Positions 39,000 to 51,845 of a stretch of DNA of 64,000 nucleotides are shown here, piece by piece (the first letter of the stretch is position 1; every line of letters starts with the position of its first letter). Origin of the DNA: Pelagibacteraceae bacterium AG-461-B04 (GTDB lineage: Bacteria; Pseudomonadota; Alphaproteobacteria; Pelagibacterales; AG-422-B15); assembly GCA_003211835.1 (NCBI GenBank), contig QCRN01000004.1, positions 20,550 through 84,549 of the forward strand, in the 5' to 3' direction. The notes beneath the pieces were generated by a model. The model saw nothing but the letters and a program-made list of their open reading frames with translations. It was not told the DNA's origin and made no database searches. The translations under genes and the position numbers were made by a program.

Positions 39000-39184
39000 T
39001 CGATCACCGACCACAGCATTATAAAACCTAATATTGCTGACATTAATCCACCCCACTTTAATGTATCATTATTCATATTCAACATACTTGTAATCATCGC
39101 TTTCATTCTAGTTGGAAATAAGGCGTAAAGAAGACCTTCTATTATTAATAACATGCCTAAAGAACCTAATACGAATTGGGTCAT
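38996..39184 (-). CDS. DUF2065 small membrane protein
   Basis: A 62-residue protein with two hydrophobic segments (about 5-21 and 44-60) around a basic loop, FPTRMKAMITSML, matching the YjeT/DUF2065 family found beside hflC. Function unknown; association with the HflKC complex is inferred from conserved neighbourhood. It overlaps the downstream protease gene by four bases. Confidence 0.88.
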   Translation of the reverse strand: MTQFVLGSLGMLLIIEGLLYALFPTRMKAMITSMLNMNNDTLKWGGLMSAILGFIMLWSVIE

Positions 39185-39210
39185 ATTTTACTTATGGGAG
39201 ATTATGAAAT

Positions 39211-40080
39211 TTAATTTCCTACGCTGCTAAAGTCTCCGAAGTACTCAAAAAACTCACTCTCAGGAGATAGGATCATTGTTGTGTCATTACTGTTAAGACC
39301 TTCAGTGTAGGCCTGCATGGCTCTATAAAAGGCGAAAAATTCAGGATCTTTACCAAATGCTTCTGCAAAAACTTTGTTTGCCATGCCATCACCTTCACCA
39401 CGAACGATGTTCGCTTCTTTTTCTGCTTGCGATTTGATAATTGTAACTTCTTTATCTGCAGTTGATCTTATCTTTTGTGCCATCTCTGCACCTTGAGCTC
39501 TGAATTCTCTTGCTTCTCTCTCTCTTTCTGTTTGCATTCTAGCAAAAATAGCCTGGCTGTTTGCTTCAGGTAAATCGGCACGCTTAATTCTTACGTCAAC
39601 TATCTCAATTCCAAAATCTCTAACTTCAGCTTCAACAAGCGAAGTAATTTGTTTCATTAGTTTAGATCTATTTTCTGATAAAACTGAAGCTAAAGGTTCT
39701 TCACCTAAGACACCACGAATTCGAGAGTTGACGACAGCAGATATTCTTGACCTCGCTACATTCTCATTTCCTAGGGCTTTATAAAATTCTAACACATCAA
39801 CAATTTTAAATTTTACAAATGCATCAACAATAAGTCTCTTTTGGTCTGAAGCAATAATTTCTGCAGCAGGGGCGTCAATATCAAGTATCCTATTATCGAT
39901 AAATATGACATTTTGAATAAATGGAATCTTAAAATTCAAACCTGGTTCAGTTATAACTCTTTTTGGATCACCAAACTGGAGGACAATTGCATTTTTAACT
40001 TCCAAAACAGTGAACAATGTAAAATATGAAACTATAGCAATTAGGCCAATTACAATAAGGGAAATTCTAGATGCTCTCAT
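39211..40080 (-). CDS. hflC: HflC, SPFH-domain membrane protease regulator
   Basis: A 289-residue protein with an N-terminal membrane anchor (about 7-25) and a large periplasmic SPFH/band-7 domain (VVNSRIRGVLGEEPLASVLSENR), followed by a long helix rich in Glu/Arg/Ala. With HflK it forms a cage around FtsH and tempers its proteolysis. It lies two bases after hflK, implying a stoichiometric pair. FAFYRAMQAYTEGL near the C-terminus is typical of HflC. Confidence 0.95.
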   Translation of the reverse strand: MRASRISLIVIGLIAIVSYFTLFTVLEVKNAIVLQFGDPKRVITEPGLNFKIPFIQNVIFIDNRILDIDAPAAEIIASDQKRLIVDAFVKFKIVDVLEFYKALGNENVARSRISAVVNSRIRGVLGEEPLASVLSENRSKLMKQITSLVEAEVRDFGIEIVDVRIKRADLPEANSQAIFARMQTEREREAREFRAQGAEMAQKIRSTADKEVTIIKSQAEKEANIVRGEGDGMANKVFAEAFGKDPEFFAFYRAMQAYTEGLNSNDTTMILSPESEFFEYFGDFSSVGN

Positions 40081-40082
40081 AA

Positions 40083-41153
40083 TTAATCCTGTGTTTTCTT
40101 TAATTCAGGTAAAGGCAGGTATGGCACTACTGAGTCCCCACCATTTTTATCTATAATTACTTTATCCATGTCAGAAAATACATCTTCCATGGTTTCATAA
40201 AATATTCTCTTTTTTGTAACAGATGGAGCTTTAGCATACTCAGCTTGAATTGATAAAAATCTTGCGGCTTTACCTTCACTGTCAGCTATAACTTTTTGCC
40301 TATAACCTTCAGCCAATTGAAGTATTTGCTCTGCTTCACCACGCGCTCTTGGGATTATATCATTAGCATAAGCTTCAGCTTCGTTACGTTGTCTTTCCCT
40401 ATCTGCACGTGCAGCTTGGACATCTCTGAATGCATCAATAACTTGAGCAGGCGGATCTGCTTTTTGAGTTTGAACCTGCGTTATGGTTATTCCAGTCCCG
40501 TACTCGTCTAATATCTCTTGAATTAATACTCGAGTTTTATCTTCAATTTCTGTTCTTCCCTCAGTTAATATAGATTGAATTGAAGCTTGACCTATAGACT
40601 CACGCATTGCTGTTTCAGCAGCACTTTTTACAGTTAACTCAGGAGCCTGTACATTAAATAAAAACTTTCCGGCGTCATTGATTAACCAAAAAACAGAAAA
40701 ATCAATATCTACAATGTTTTCATCTCCAGTTAGCATTAAGCTTTCTTCCTCGACGTCACGAATTGCTGTAACACGTGAGTCAGGGCTTTGACGGTAACCA
40801 ACATCTATTCTATTAATTTTTGTAACCTTAGGAGTGAAAACTCTCTCAATTGGATAAGGTAGATGGTAATTTAAACCAGGTTGAGTAGTTTTGGTATATT
40901 TTCCAAATTGAAGTACTACTCCTTGCTCATCAGGAAGCACTCTATAAAAACCACTTGCTAGCCAAATGAGTATTAGAATTCCAATTATGACTATAGGCCC
41001 TAACTTTCCAAAAAAAGAGCCAGGCATCATTCCTTTAAATCTATTTTGAGCATTGCGAATTACATCGTCCATGTTTGGTCCAGGACCACGTCTTCCGCTG
41101 CCGTTACCAGAAGATCCCCAAGGATCATTATTATTGTTATCAGACCAAGACAT
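40083..41153 (-). CDS. hflK: HflK, SPFH-domain membrane protease regulator
   Basis: About 356 residues: a Gly/Asn/Pro-rich cytoplasmic N-terminus (WSDNNNNDPWGSSGNG), a membrane segment (about 50-70), the SPFH domain with RVLPDEQGVVLQFGKY and a C-terminal helix. Partner of HflC around FtsH. The ATG at 41153 matches the family start; the frame runs upstream to 41198 with a hydrophobic, unlikely extension. It is the first gene of the hflKC-DUF2065-degP-miaA run. Confidence 0.95.
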   Translation of the reverse strand: MSWSDNNNNDPWGSSGNGSGRRGPGPNMDDVIRNAQNRFKGMMPGSFFGKLGPIVIIGILILIWLASGFYRVLPDEQGVVLQFGKYTKTTQPGLNYHLPYPIERVFTPKVTKINRIDVGYRQSPDSRVTAIRDVEEESLMLTGDENIVDIDFSVFWLINDAGKFLFNVQAPELTVKSAAETAMRESIGQASIQSILTEGRTEIEDKTRVLIQEILDEYGTGITITQVQTQKADPPAQVIDAFRDVQAARADRERQRNEAEAYANDIIPRARGEAEQILQLAEGYRQKVIADSEGKAARFLSIQAEYAKAPSVTKKRIFYETMEDVFSDMDKVIIDKNGGDSVVPYLPLPELKKTQD

Positions 41154-41258
41154 TTTATTAATTGAATATTTATATATGGTAAAAATGGTTAAAAGCAATT
41201 AATTACAAGTATACTTATGATATATTGTGATTAATTATTATAATACAAGTTCAAAAAA
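41154..41258. promoter_or_regulatory. Divergent promoter region of hflK and mrp
   Basis: A 105-base AT-rich gap. On the plus strand TATAAT (41239-41244) is a perfect -10 box only 14 bases before the mrp ATG, so its leader would be very short. On the minus strand TTGCTT and TATAAA, 18 bases apart, could serve hflK. Confidence 0.4.
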
Positions 41259-42344
41259 ATGGCAGAAACTCTAGAAAATCAGGCATTACACTTACTTGGA
41301 CAAGTAATGAACGACAGTAAAGGCGAGAATATCGTTGCACTAGGTATGGTGAAAAATATCAACGCCAATGAGGGTAAAATCGATTGCATATTAGAATTTG
41401 ATGAGATGGATCAAAAAAAAAATGAAAAAATATTTAACGATGCTCAAGCTGCCCTTAATGAAATCCCTGGTATTACAAAAGTAAATATTATTACAACATA
41501 CCACAAAGAAAATTTGCAAAATGAAAAAGATAATAGTGCTCAGGTAAAAAAATCAAATAACGCTGGTACATCTAAAATAAAATATATTCTGGCTGTTGCC
41601 TCTGGAAAAGGTGGGGTAGGCAAATCAACTGTCGCTGTGAACCTTGCATGCGCTTTCAAATCTCTAGGACTTAAAACATGTCTTTTGGATGCTGACATTT
41701 ATGGGCCTTCAATTCCCAAAATGATTGGCGTGAATGAAAAGCCTTCCTCTGATGGGGAAAAGATAGAAACTATAGATCGATATGGTATTTCCACAATGTC
41801 TATGGGCTACATGGTGAATGATGAAAATCCAATTATTTGGCGTGGTCTTATGGTCATGAAAGCAATTAATGAAATGATAGATAAAGTCAATTGGGGAGAT
41901 GCTGACATAATGGTTATTGATTTACCTCCAGGTACTGGCGATGTTCAATTATCACTTATTCAAAAAATTAATATCTCAGGTAGTGTTATTGTAACGACAC
42001 CTCAAGATATTGCTTTGATCGATGTTGTGCGCGGTTTAAAAATGTTTGAAAAAACTAAAGTCCCTATTCTGGGAATAGTTGAGAATATGAGTTATTTTTT
42101 AGCACCAGATACTGGAAAGGAGTACAGCCTTTATGGTGAAAGCAAAACCAAAGATATAGCTGAAAAATATGACTATGAAATTTTAGCTAATTTGCCTCAT
42201 GATCCATTGCTCATGGAACAAAGTGATAAGGGTCATCCTTTGACCGATTTGGTGCCTGACCACAAAGTGAGTAAAATATTTAATGATTTAGCAGAGACTT
42301 TAATAAAAAGGCTTAAATTAGAAAAACTATCAAGTACTAGTTAA
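41259..42344 (+). CDS. mrp: Mrp/ApbC-type P-loop ATPase, Fe-S cluster carrier
   Basis: A 361-residue protein with an N-terminal MIP18/DUF59 domain (about 8-85), a charged linker and an Mrp ATPase domain. The deviant Walker A is [10 protein letters not shown] (about 115-124), followed by [14 protein letters not shown] and [13 protein letters not shown]. It would load or carry iron-sulphur clusters. The CxxC that usually follows ENMSYF is replaced by APDT, a form I believe occurs in other alphaproteobacterial Mrp proteins. The 3' end overlaps convergent thyX by eight bases. Confidence 0.93.
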   Translation: MAETLENQALHLLGQVMNDSKGENIVALGMVKNINANEGKIDCILEFDEMDQKKNEKIFNDAQAALNEIPGITKVNIITTYHKENLQNEKDNSAQVKKSNNAGTSKIKYILAVASGKGGVGKSTVAVNLACAFKSLGLKTCLLDADIYGPSIPKMIGVNEKPSSDGEKIETIDRYGISTMSMGYMVNDENPIIWRGLMVMKAINEMIDKVNWGDADIMVIDLPPGTGDVQLSLIQKINISGSVIVTTPQDIALIDVVRGLKMFEKTKVPILGIVENMSYFLAPDTGKEYSLYGESKTKDIAEKYDYEILANLPHDPLLMEQSDKGHPLTDLVPDHKVSKIFNDLAETLIKRLKLEKLSSTS

Positions 42345-43272
42345 GGTCAAATTTACTTTGAAGCTCGCTCCACTCTCTTTTAGACAAACCTTCTTCTTCA
42401 AATGAAACTTTTTCTCCCTTAAGAAGTTTACGCATTAATTTAATTTCTTTAGCAGATAACTCAGTTCCGCCCATGCGGTAATCCTCAAATGCCTCATAGG
42501 TTAAAGGAACCCATTTTTTTACTAAATCGAGCATCACATCTGCGTAAACTCTGATCTCGTATTGAGCATGATCATCGGCTCTTAATGCTAAAAAATGGAG
42601 CAAATTGTTAAGGTCTATTTTCCAGTACCATTGTGTATAAGTATTTAACGTGAGATTCATTCTAGCAAGTTCACGGGCAATACCTGACTTGCCCTCATCC
42701 AAAACTCCACCTGAGGAATTCTCATTTAAAAGTGTCTCATAGTTTGCGTACGTTTGCTCTGCATCATTTTTTAAAATTTGAATAACATTTGACGCTTCGT
42801 CATCGGTTAGCGCATCCCCACGACCCTGGTTATTAATCTGTGATTGGGCTGCTAAATTTTCTGCAGAAGGTATATAGAACTCTTTATCAAGTATTGAATA
42901 CCTAGCTGAATATTCATTTACATTAGCAGTCCTATGTCTAATCCACTGACGGGCAATAAAAATTGGCAACTTTATATGAAACTTAATCTCACACATTTCA
43001 AACGGGGTTGAGTGACGGTGTCTCATCAAGTATTTAATTAGACCCTTATCATTTGAAATTTTCTTTGTGCCTTTTCCATAAGAAACTCTTGCTGATTGAA
43101 CAACGGAACTGTCATCACCCATATAGTCAATAACGCGAACGAAGCCATGATCAAGAACTTCAATGGGCTGGTACAAAACAGCCTCTAACTCTGGAGCAGT
43201 AACTCTGGCAGTCTCAGTTTTTTCAGAGCGTAAAGCTTCTATCTCTTCAAGTTGTTCTTTATTTACAGGCAT
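42337..43272 (-). CDS. thyX: Flavin-dependent thymidylate synthase
   Basis: Makes dTMP from dUMP using methylene-THF and FAD/NADPH. The 311-residue product carries the ThyX signature [15 protein letters not shown] (RHR-x7-S) and [35 protein letters not shown] near the C-terminus is typical of the alphaproteobacterial group. ATG 43272 is preferred to an upstream in-frame TTG at 43284. ThyX, unlike ThyA, leaves tetrahydrofolate reduced, so demand for folate reductase is low. Confidence 0.96.
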   Translation of the reverse strand: MPVNKEQLEEIEALRSEKTETARVTAPELEAVLYQPIEVLDHGFVRVIDYMGDDSSVVQSARVSYGKGTKKISNDKGLIKYLMRHRHSTPFEMCEIKFHIKLPIFIARQWIRHRTANVNEYSARYSILDKEFYIPSAENLAAQSQINNQGRGDALTDDEASNVIQILKNDAEQTYANYETLLNENSSGGVLDEGKSGIARELARMNLTLNTYTQWYWKIDLNNLLHFLALRADDHAQYEIRVYADVMLDLVKKWVPLTYEAFEDYRMGGTELSAKEIKLMRKLLKGEKVSFEEEGLSKREWSELQSKFDLN

Positions 43273-43299
43273 TTTGTGAATCAAATATTAATGGCATAT

Positions 43300-43305
43300 T
43301 ATAAT
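43300..43305 (+). promoter_or_regulatory. -10 box for ssrA
   Basis: A perfect TATAAT about 47 bases before the first recognisable tmRNA stem. A TTGTGA further upstream is 20 bases away, longer than the ideal spacing. It lies back to back with the thyX start. Confidence 0.4.
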
Positions 43306-43352
43306 AAGAATAGCCTCTTTAAAAAGATTCAATATCAATCTATATTCAGATT

Positions 43353-43605
43353 GCTGGGGATATCCCAGCTATAGAGATAAACGGCTTACGTAATACCCAT
43401 TACGGACCCGGGGGCGGTACCCGGCACCTCCACCACATTTTAGGGGGTGATATAGGATCGACGAATGTTTAAAGGTAAGTTTTTCTCTCGGCATTGTACC
43501 GCCGTTATCGGGCTAACTTTTAAATGCTAACAATAAATTAGCGCTCGCTGCTTAATATAATTAGGCAAGCGCGGTTAGGGAGGCACCGGGCAACAGAAGT
43601 CTCCC
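43353..43605 (+). ncRNA. ssrA: Circularly permuted tmRNA (two-piece type)
   Basis: tmRNA frees stalled ribosomes and tags their products. The acceptor piece comes first, ending CACCTCC-ACCA (43425-43435, CCA encoded). After only seven bases (43436-43442) the coding piece begins GGGGGTGATATAGGATCGAC (43443-43462). GGGGGTG pairs with CACCTCC in a seven-pair acceptor stem with the G3-U alanine identity pair. A T-arm stem CCGGG/CCCGG (43408-43424) has an unusual loop, GGCGGTA. The tag frame is at 43526-43555. The 5' boundary is set at a GCTGGG/CCCAGC stem and the 3' boundary at GGGAG/CTCCC (43578-43605); true ends may differ by a few bases. This gene order is an alphaproteobacterial (also cyanobacterial) trait. 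Confidence 0.93.
43526..43555 (+). other. tmRNA proteolysis-tag reading frame
   Basis: GCT resume codon followed by AAC AAT AAA TTA GCG CTC GCT GCT TAA encodes ANNKLALAA. The LALAA end matches the ClpXP-recognised C-terminus of bacterial tags. With the charged alanine the tag would be ten residues, shorter than most alphaproteobacterial tags. Confidence 0.9.
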
Positions 43606-43622
43606 ACTTATTTCATACAAAG

Positions 43623-44015
43623 CTAATTTGGAATACTCGTTGGCAATGCTGTATGAAGCATTGTTGCAACTAACCTTTCGTTCTGATCAAATAACTTTCC
43701 CTCAATAGTCGTAACTGTCTTGCCATATTTTATAATTTTGGTTTGCATAGTAGCCTTACCGAGTGGCATGGGCCTATGAAATAAAACATGATGATCTGTT
43801 GTAAGTGGAAGTTTTTCTTCCTTGAAAGCAATATATGCTGTCATTGAAGTAGCTTCGTCTAAGGCTGCATCGATCATTCCACCTTGAACTAAATTGAGTG
43901 GACTTGCCGTCTCGGGTGGAAAAATTATTTCAAAAAAGAAAATCCCGTTCTCTTCTTTTATGAGTTCAAAATTTAAAAATTTTCCTGACGGACTTTCCTG
44001 TCGTTTTTTAAACAT
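43623..44015 (-). CDS. PaaI-type hotdog-fold thioesterase
   Basis: A 130-residue hotdog protein with NLVQGGMIDAALDEATSMTAY (about 41-61), where the HGG motif of PaaI is QGG and the acidic residue in ALDE would be catalytic. TDHHVLFHRPMPLG corresponds to the T-----N-LRP strand. It probably hydrolyses an acyl-CoA ester, substrate unknown. It is transcribed towards ssrA and stops about 17 bases from its 3' end. Confidence 0.85.
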   Translation of the reverse strand: MFKKRQESPSGKFLNFELIKEENGIFFFEIIFPPETASPLNLVQGGMIDAALDEATSMTAYIAFKEEKLPLTTDHHVLFHRPMPLGKATMQTKIIKYGKTVTTIEGKLFDQNERLVATMLHTALPTSIPN

Positions 44016-44218
44016 AAAATAAAGCTTAATTTACATATTCACTTTTAAAATGTCTAAAAATTACTAGTTTTAAAAATTATGGACTCTGATAATTGAAATT
44101 TATGATTCCTTACTACCTCGCTGCACTCTCACTAATTTTCTTGTTATTACTGGCATTTCATTTCGGATTTGCAGTAGTATAATAGAATTATCATTGAAAA
44201 AGCTTAATCGCTTACCAT

Positions 44219-44247
44219 ATGTACTATATTAAGGTACTATAGTACAT
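44219..44247 (+). promoter_or_regulatory. Perfect 10-bp inverted repeat directly upstream of fumC
   Basis: ATGTACTATA (44219-44228) and TATAGTACAT (44238-44247) are exact complements around a nine-base loop, TTAAGGTAC. The loop holds AAGG, the only Shine-Dalgarno-like sequence before the ATG at 44253; unfolded it would be too far from the start, folded it would be brought close. A 12-base palindrome GTACTATAGTAC is embedded. It could be an operator or a translational control hairpin. Confidence 0.55.
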
Positions 44248-44252
44248 TCATC

Positions 44253-45647
44253 ATGAGTCAAAAAACGAGGCAAGAACAAGATAGTTTAGGCAAGATAAAA
44301 GTTGCCAACAATAATCTATGGGGAGCGCAAACTCAAAGGTCATTAAAGAATTTTAGAATTGGCAATAATATAATGCCAATTGAGATAATTCATGCCCTGG
44401 CAATCATTAAGATGTCATGTGCAAAAGCCAACCAAAAACAAAAGCTTCTAAGTCCTAAATTAGCTCGTGCAATTATTGACGCTGCAAAACAAGTTTCTTT
44501 AGGAAAGCACGATGAACATTTCCCTCTTTCTGTATGGCAGACCGGTTCTGGAACTCAAACAAATATGAATGTCAACGAAGTTATTGCCAATATAGCAAAC
44601 AGGAAAATATCGAAAAAACTTGGTACCAATTCACCCGTTCATCCAAATGATCATGTCAATAAAAGTCAATCAACCAATGACAGCTTCCCATCGGCTATAA
44701 ATATTGCATGTAAATTGAAAATTGTAAGTGAGCTTGTTCCCGCATTAAAAAGTATGGAAAACGTTTTAAAATCACAATCTCAGAAATGGAAAAGTATTAT
44801 CAAGATTGGAAGAACTCATTTGCAGGATGCAACTCCACTTTCGCTAGGGCAAGAATTTTCTGGATATCAGGCGCAAATCAATTCAAATATACGAAGAGTT
44901 GAAGGAGCTTTAACCAACTTGAGTTACCTTGCTCAAGGAGGAACCGCTGTTGGTACAGGATTAAATACGATACGTGGTTTTGATCAACTTGTAGTTTCAG
45001 AAATAAATAAAATAACTAAGTCAAAATTCAAACCTGCCGCAAATAAATTTCAGGCACTGGCATCTCATGACTCAATAGTAGAGCTATCTGGCGTACTTAA
45101 TGTAATTGCCACTGATTTATTTAAAATTGGAAATGATATTCGACTTTTAGCATCAGGTCCTCGCTCAGGGTTGGGTGAGCTTAGCCTGCCTGAGAATGAA
45201 CCTGGATCATCTATCATGCCAGGTAAAGTAAATCCTACTCAAAGTGAAGCCTTAACTATGGTGTGTTTACAAGTGATGGGTTTCCATAATGTTATCTCAA
45301 TGGCAGGTTCACAAGGTCACTTTGAACTTAATGCATTCAAACCACTCATAGGCCTAAATATCATTAATTCAATTAATTTACTTGCTTCAGCCATAAATAA
45401 TTTTAATCAGAAATGCCTTAAGGGTATCAAGCCTAATGTCAAAAATATCAAGCAAGGAGTTGAAAATTCATTAATGCTGGTAACAGCTCTTGCCCCAGTG
45501 ATTGGCTACACTAAAGCTGCTGAGTTGGCAAAATTAGCCCATAAAAAAAATATATCACTTGTAGAGGCAAATAAAATTTTAAAATATCTAGAAAATAAGA
45601 AAATTAAATCACTTCTAAGTCCCAGTAAGATGATCACTTCGTCTTGA
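44253..45647 (+). CDS. fumC: Fumarate hydratase, class II
   Basis: Iron-independent fumarase of the TCA cycle interconverting fumarate and malate. The 464-residue product has GSGTQTNMNVNEVIANIA (about 98-115), SQSTNDSFPSA, GRTHLQDATPLSLGQEF and the superfamily signature GSSIMPGKVNPTQSE (about 319-333). The N-terminus, QDSLGKIKVANNNLWGAQTQRSL, is typical of class II. It starts a plus-strand run with a ribbon-helix-helix protein, uvrD and pepP. Confidence 0.97.
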   Translation: MSQKTRQEQDSLGKIKVANNNLWGAQTQRSLKNFRIGNNIMPIEIIHALAIIKMSCAKANQKQKLLSPKLARAIIDAAKQVSLGKHDEHFPLSVWQTGSGTQTNMNVNEVIANIANRKISKKLGTNSPVHPNDHVNKSQSTNDSFPSAINIACKLKIVSELVPALKSMENVLKSQSQKWKSIIKIGRTHLQDATPLSLGQEFSGYQAQINSNIRRVEGALTNLSYLAQGGTAVGTGLNTIRGFDQLVVSEINKITKSKFKPAANKFQALASHDSIVELSGVLNVIATDLFKIGNDIRLLASGPRSGLGELSLPENEPGSSIMPGKVNPTQSEALTMVCLQVMGFHNVISMAGSQGHFELNAFKPLIGLNIINSINLLASAINNFNQKCLKGIKPNVKNIKQGVENSLMLVTALAPVIGYTKAAELAKLAHKKNISLVEANKILKYLENKKIKSLLSPSKMITSS

Positions 45648-45656
45648 TTATTCTAA

Positions 45657-45872
45657 ATGCAAAACTCTAAAAAGCGAACAGTCAATCTAGATGGTCATAT
45701 TACCAGTGTATTTTTAGAAAAAGAATTTTGGGATGAAATTGTTGCTCTAAGCAAACAAAACAATACTACGCCTGATCGACTAATTTCTGACATTGATCAA
45801 AAAAAAACAACTTCAAATTTATCAAGCGCTATTAGACTATATGTCTTGAATCGCTTAAAAAATCGAACATGA
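45657..45872 (+). CDS. Ribbon-helix-helix domain protein
   Basis: A 71-residue protein matching the alphaproteobacterial RHH_4 pattern: a strand in KRTVNLDGHITSVFLEKEFWDEI, a helix-turn region in ALSKQNNTTPDRLISDID, then SSAIRLYVLNRLK. Some relatives are annotated as regulators, but the DNA target is unknown. It lies nine bases after fumC, and its stop overlaps the uvrD start (ATGA). Confidence 0.82.
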   Translation: MQNSKKRTVNLDGHITSVFLEKEFWDEIVALSKQNNTTPDRLISDIDQKKTTSNLSSAIRLYVLNRLKNRT

Positions 45873-48087
45873 GCAAATCCCAGTACCTAGACAGCTTAAA
45901 TGAATTACAGCATGAGTCAGTTTGCAGTACTGAAGGTCCAAACCTAATTATTGCAGGAGCGGGAACAGGAAAAACAAGGGTTTTAACAACGCGCGTGGCG
46001 CACATTGTAGAGACTAACCTTGCTTTTCCATCTCAAGTACTTTGCGTGACATTTACCAATAAAGCTGCTCGCGAGATGGCTGATCGGGTTCAGCAACTTG
46101 TTAATCAAAGCATCGATAGAATTCCATGGATCGGCACATTTCATTCAATTGGTGCAAAAATTATTAGAAATCACTCAGAAGTATTAGGTCTTAAGTCAAG
46201 TTTTACAATATTAGATAAAGACGATCAGCTTTCACTCATAAAACAAATTATTAAAGCTGAAAACCTGGATCAATCTCAGTTCTCACCCAAACTTATTCAA
46301 TCAAAAATTGACCAATGGAAAAATAAAGCGCTGAACCCTGATGACATTAAAGCTAAAAGTCTTAATAACCTTATTGATGAAAAAAGTTCAACAATTTATA
46401 AAATCTATCAGCAACGATTATTTGAAATTAATTGTTTGGATTTTGGAGATCTACTATTGCAATGTATAAATTTATTTAAGAGAGATGATATTTTAAAAAG
46501 ATATGCATCAAATTTTAAATATATACATGTTGATGAATATCAAGATACGAATGCAGCACAATATATATGGTTAAAACTTCTCGCTTCTGTACATCTTAAT
46601 ATATGCTGCGTCGGTGATGATGACCAATCAATTTATAGCTGGCGTGGGGCTGAAGTAGACAACATGTTAAAATTTGAAAAAGAATTCGAGAATGCAAAAG
46701 TCATAAGGTTAAAACAAAATTATAGATCAACAAACAATATCTTAAAGTCTGCATCGTCGCTTATAAGTTATAATGAAATGAGACTTGGAAAAGATTTAAT
46801 ATCTGACCAAGGAACTGGTGAACCAATCTATCTGCACTTAGTTAATTCAAGTCGTGATGAAGCTAACCTCGTTGCACAAGAAATCTTAGATTATAAAAAA
46901 GATAATCCTGATTTAAATAATGTTTCCATTTTGGTAAGAGCAGTTTTTCAGTCCAGAGAAATAGAAGAATCTCTAATTAAGTATTCAATTCCATATCGTA
47001 TTATAGGTGGAATTAGATTCTATGAAAGGGCTGAAATAAAAGATGCAGTTTCTTACTTAAGATTAGTCTATGAAAGTCAGGATGATGTCGCCTTTGAAAG
47101 AGCACTCACTGTTCCAAAAAGAGGCATAGGTGAAAAGTCCTTTAATCATATCCTCTCTCTTGCAAATCGAAATAAAATTTCCTTGTATCAAGCTTCTAAA
47201 AATTTGATTGATACTGATGAACTAACAAAAAAAATTTCTGAGAGTTTAAAAATTTTTATTGGAGTTATAGACAGGGGCAAGTCAATGGTCGAGAATGTTC
47301 CATTCTATGATATTTTAAAGGTATTATTAGATGAGTCTGGATATATGAATATGCTTAAAAATGATAAAAATGTATCTGCTCAAACAAAAATTGAAAATAT
47401 AAAAGAGCTTATCGTTGCAATGCAAGACTACAATAGTATAGAGGAATTTTTAGAGCATATTTCATTAGTAACAGCAGTAGATGAAAATAATGTAGATAAT
47501 AAAGTAAGTATAATGACATTGCATGCTGCAAAAGGACTTGAGTATGACTTTGTTTTTCTGCCGGGGTGGGAGGAAGGATTGTTTCCGCATCAAAAAACAA
47601 TCGATGAAAGTGGCAATAAGGGCATAGAGGAAGAAAGAAGACTAGCTTATGTCGGAATAACTAGGGCAAAGAAAAAAATTAATATTATAACATCCATGAC
47701 GAGACGTTTTCAAAATAATTGGATGCCTTCACTGCAATCAAGGTTTATTGATGAATTAGATCAAGACATCATAAAGACAATCAACCACGCTTCTGATCAC
47801 TTGAATTCTTTTCAGGAACCTCATTTTGACGAATACAACCAAGATTATGGTTTAAAACCAAAAAAGATTTCATTTCAAAATAATGAAGTATCTAGCTATA
47901 GAACTGTCGTAGATATGGAGATTGAAAATGTAAGAGATATAAATGATGACCTTATCCTGCAAATTGGACAAACCGTTGAACACAAAAAATTTGGCATCGG
48001 GACAATACAGGACATAGATGGAACCAAGGCTATTGTTGATTTTGACAAACATGGCAAAAAAAAGCTAATTTCTGATTTTTTAAAGCC

Positions 48088-48094
<7 letters not shown>
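45869..48094 (+). CDS. uvrD: ATP-dependent 3'-5' DNA helicase UvrD/PcrA
   Basis: A 741-residue superfamily 1A helicase for nucleotide excision and mismatch repair. Motifs in order: LNELQHESV (Q motif), AGAGTGKTR (Walker A, near 31-39), FTNKAAREMADR (Ia), YIHVDEYQDTN (II), GDDDQSIYSWRGAE (III), LKQNYRS (IV), VSIMTLHAAKGLEYDFVFLPG (V) and EERRLAYVGITRAKKK (VI). The C-terminal tail carries a beta-rich EHKKFGIGTI segment, a PcrA/UvrD feature. It overlaps its neighbours at both ends. Confidence 0.96.
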
Positions 48095-51837
<3,743 letters not shown>

Positions 51838-51845
51838 TTAGATTA

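Noticed and set aside
38996..39056. Longer N-terminus for the DegP-like protein
   Set aside because: The extension lies inside the DUF2065 gene and would bury the signal peptide; the ATG at 38999 gives a proper signal sequence and an ATGA junction.
44102..44182. 26-codon ORF encoding a hydrophobic single-helix peptide in the gap before fumC
   Set aside because: No ribosome-binding site and no coupling to a neighbour; hydrophobic short frames are frequent in T-rich DNA. Conservation in relatives would be needed.
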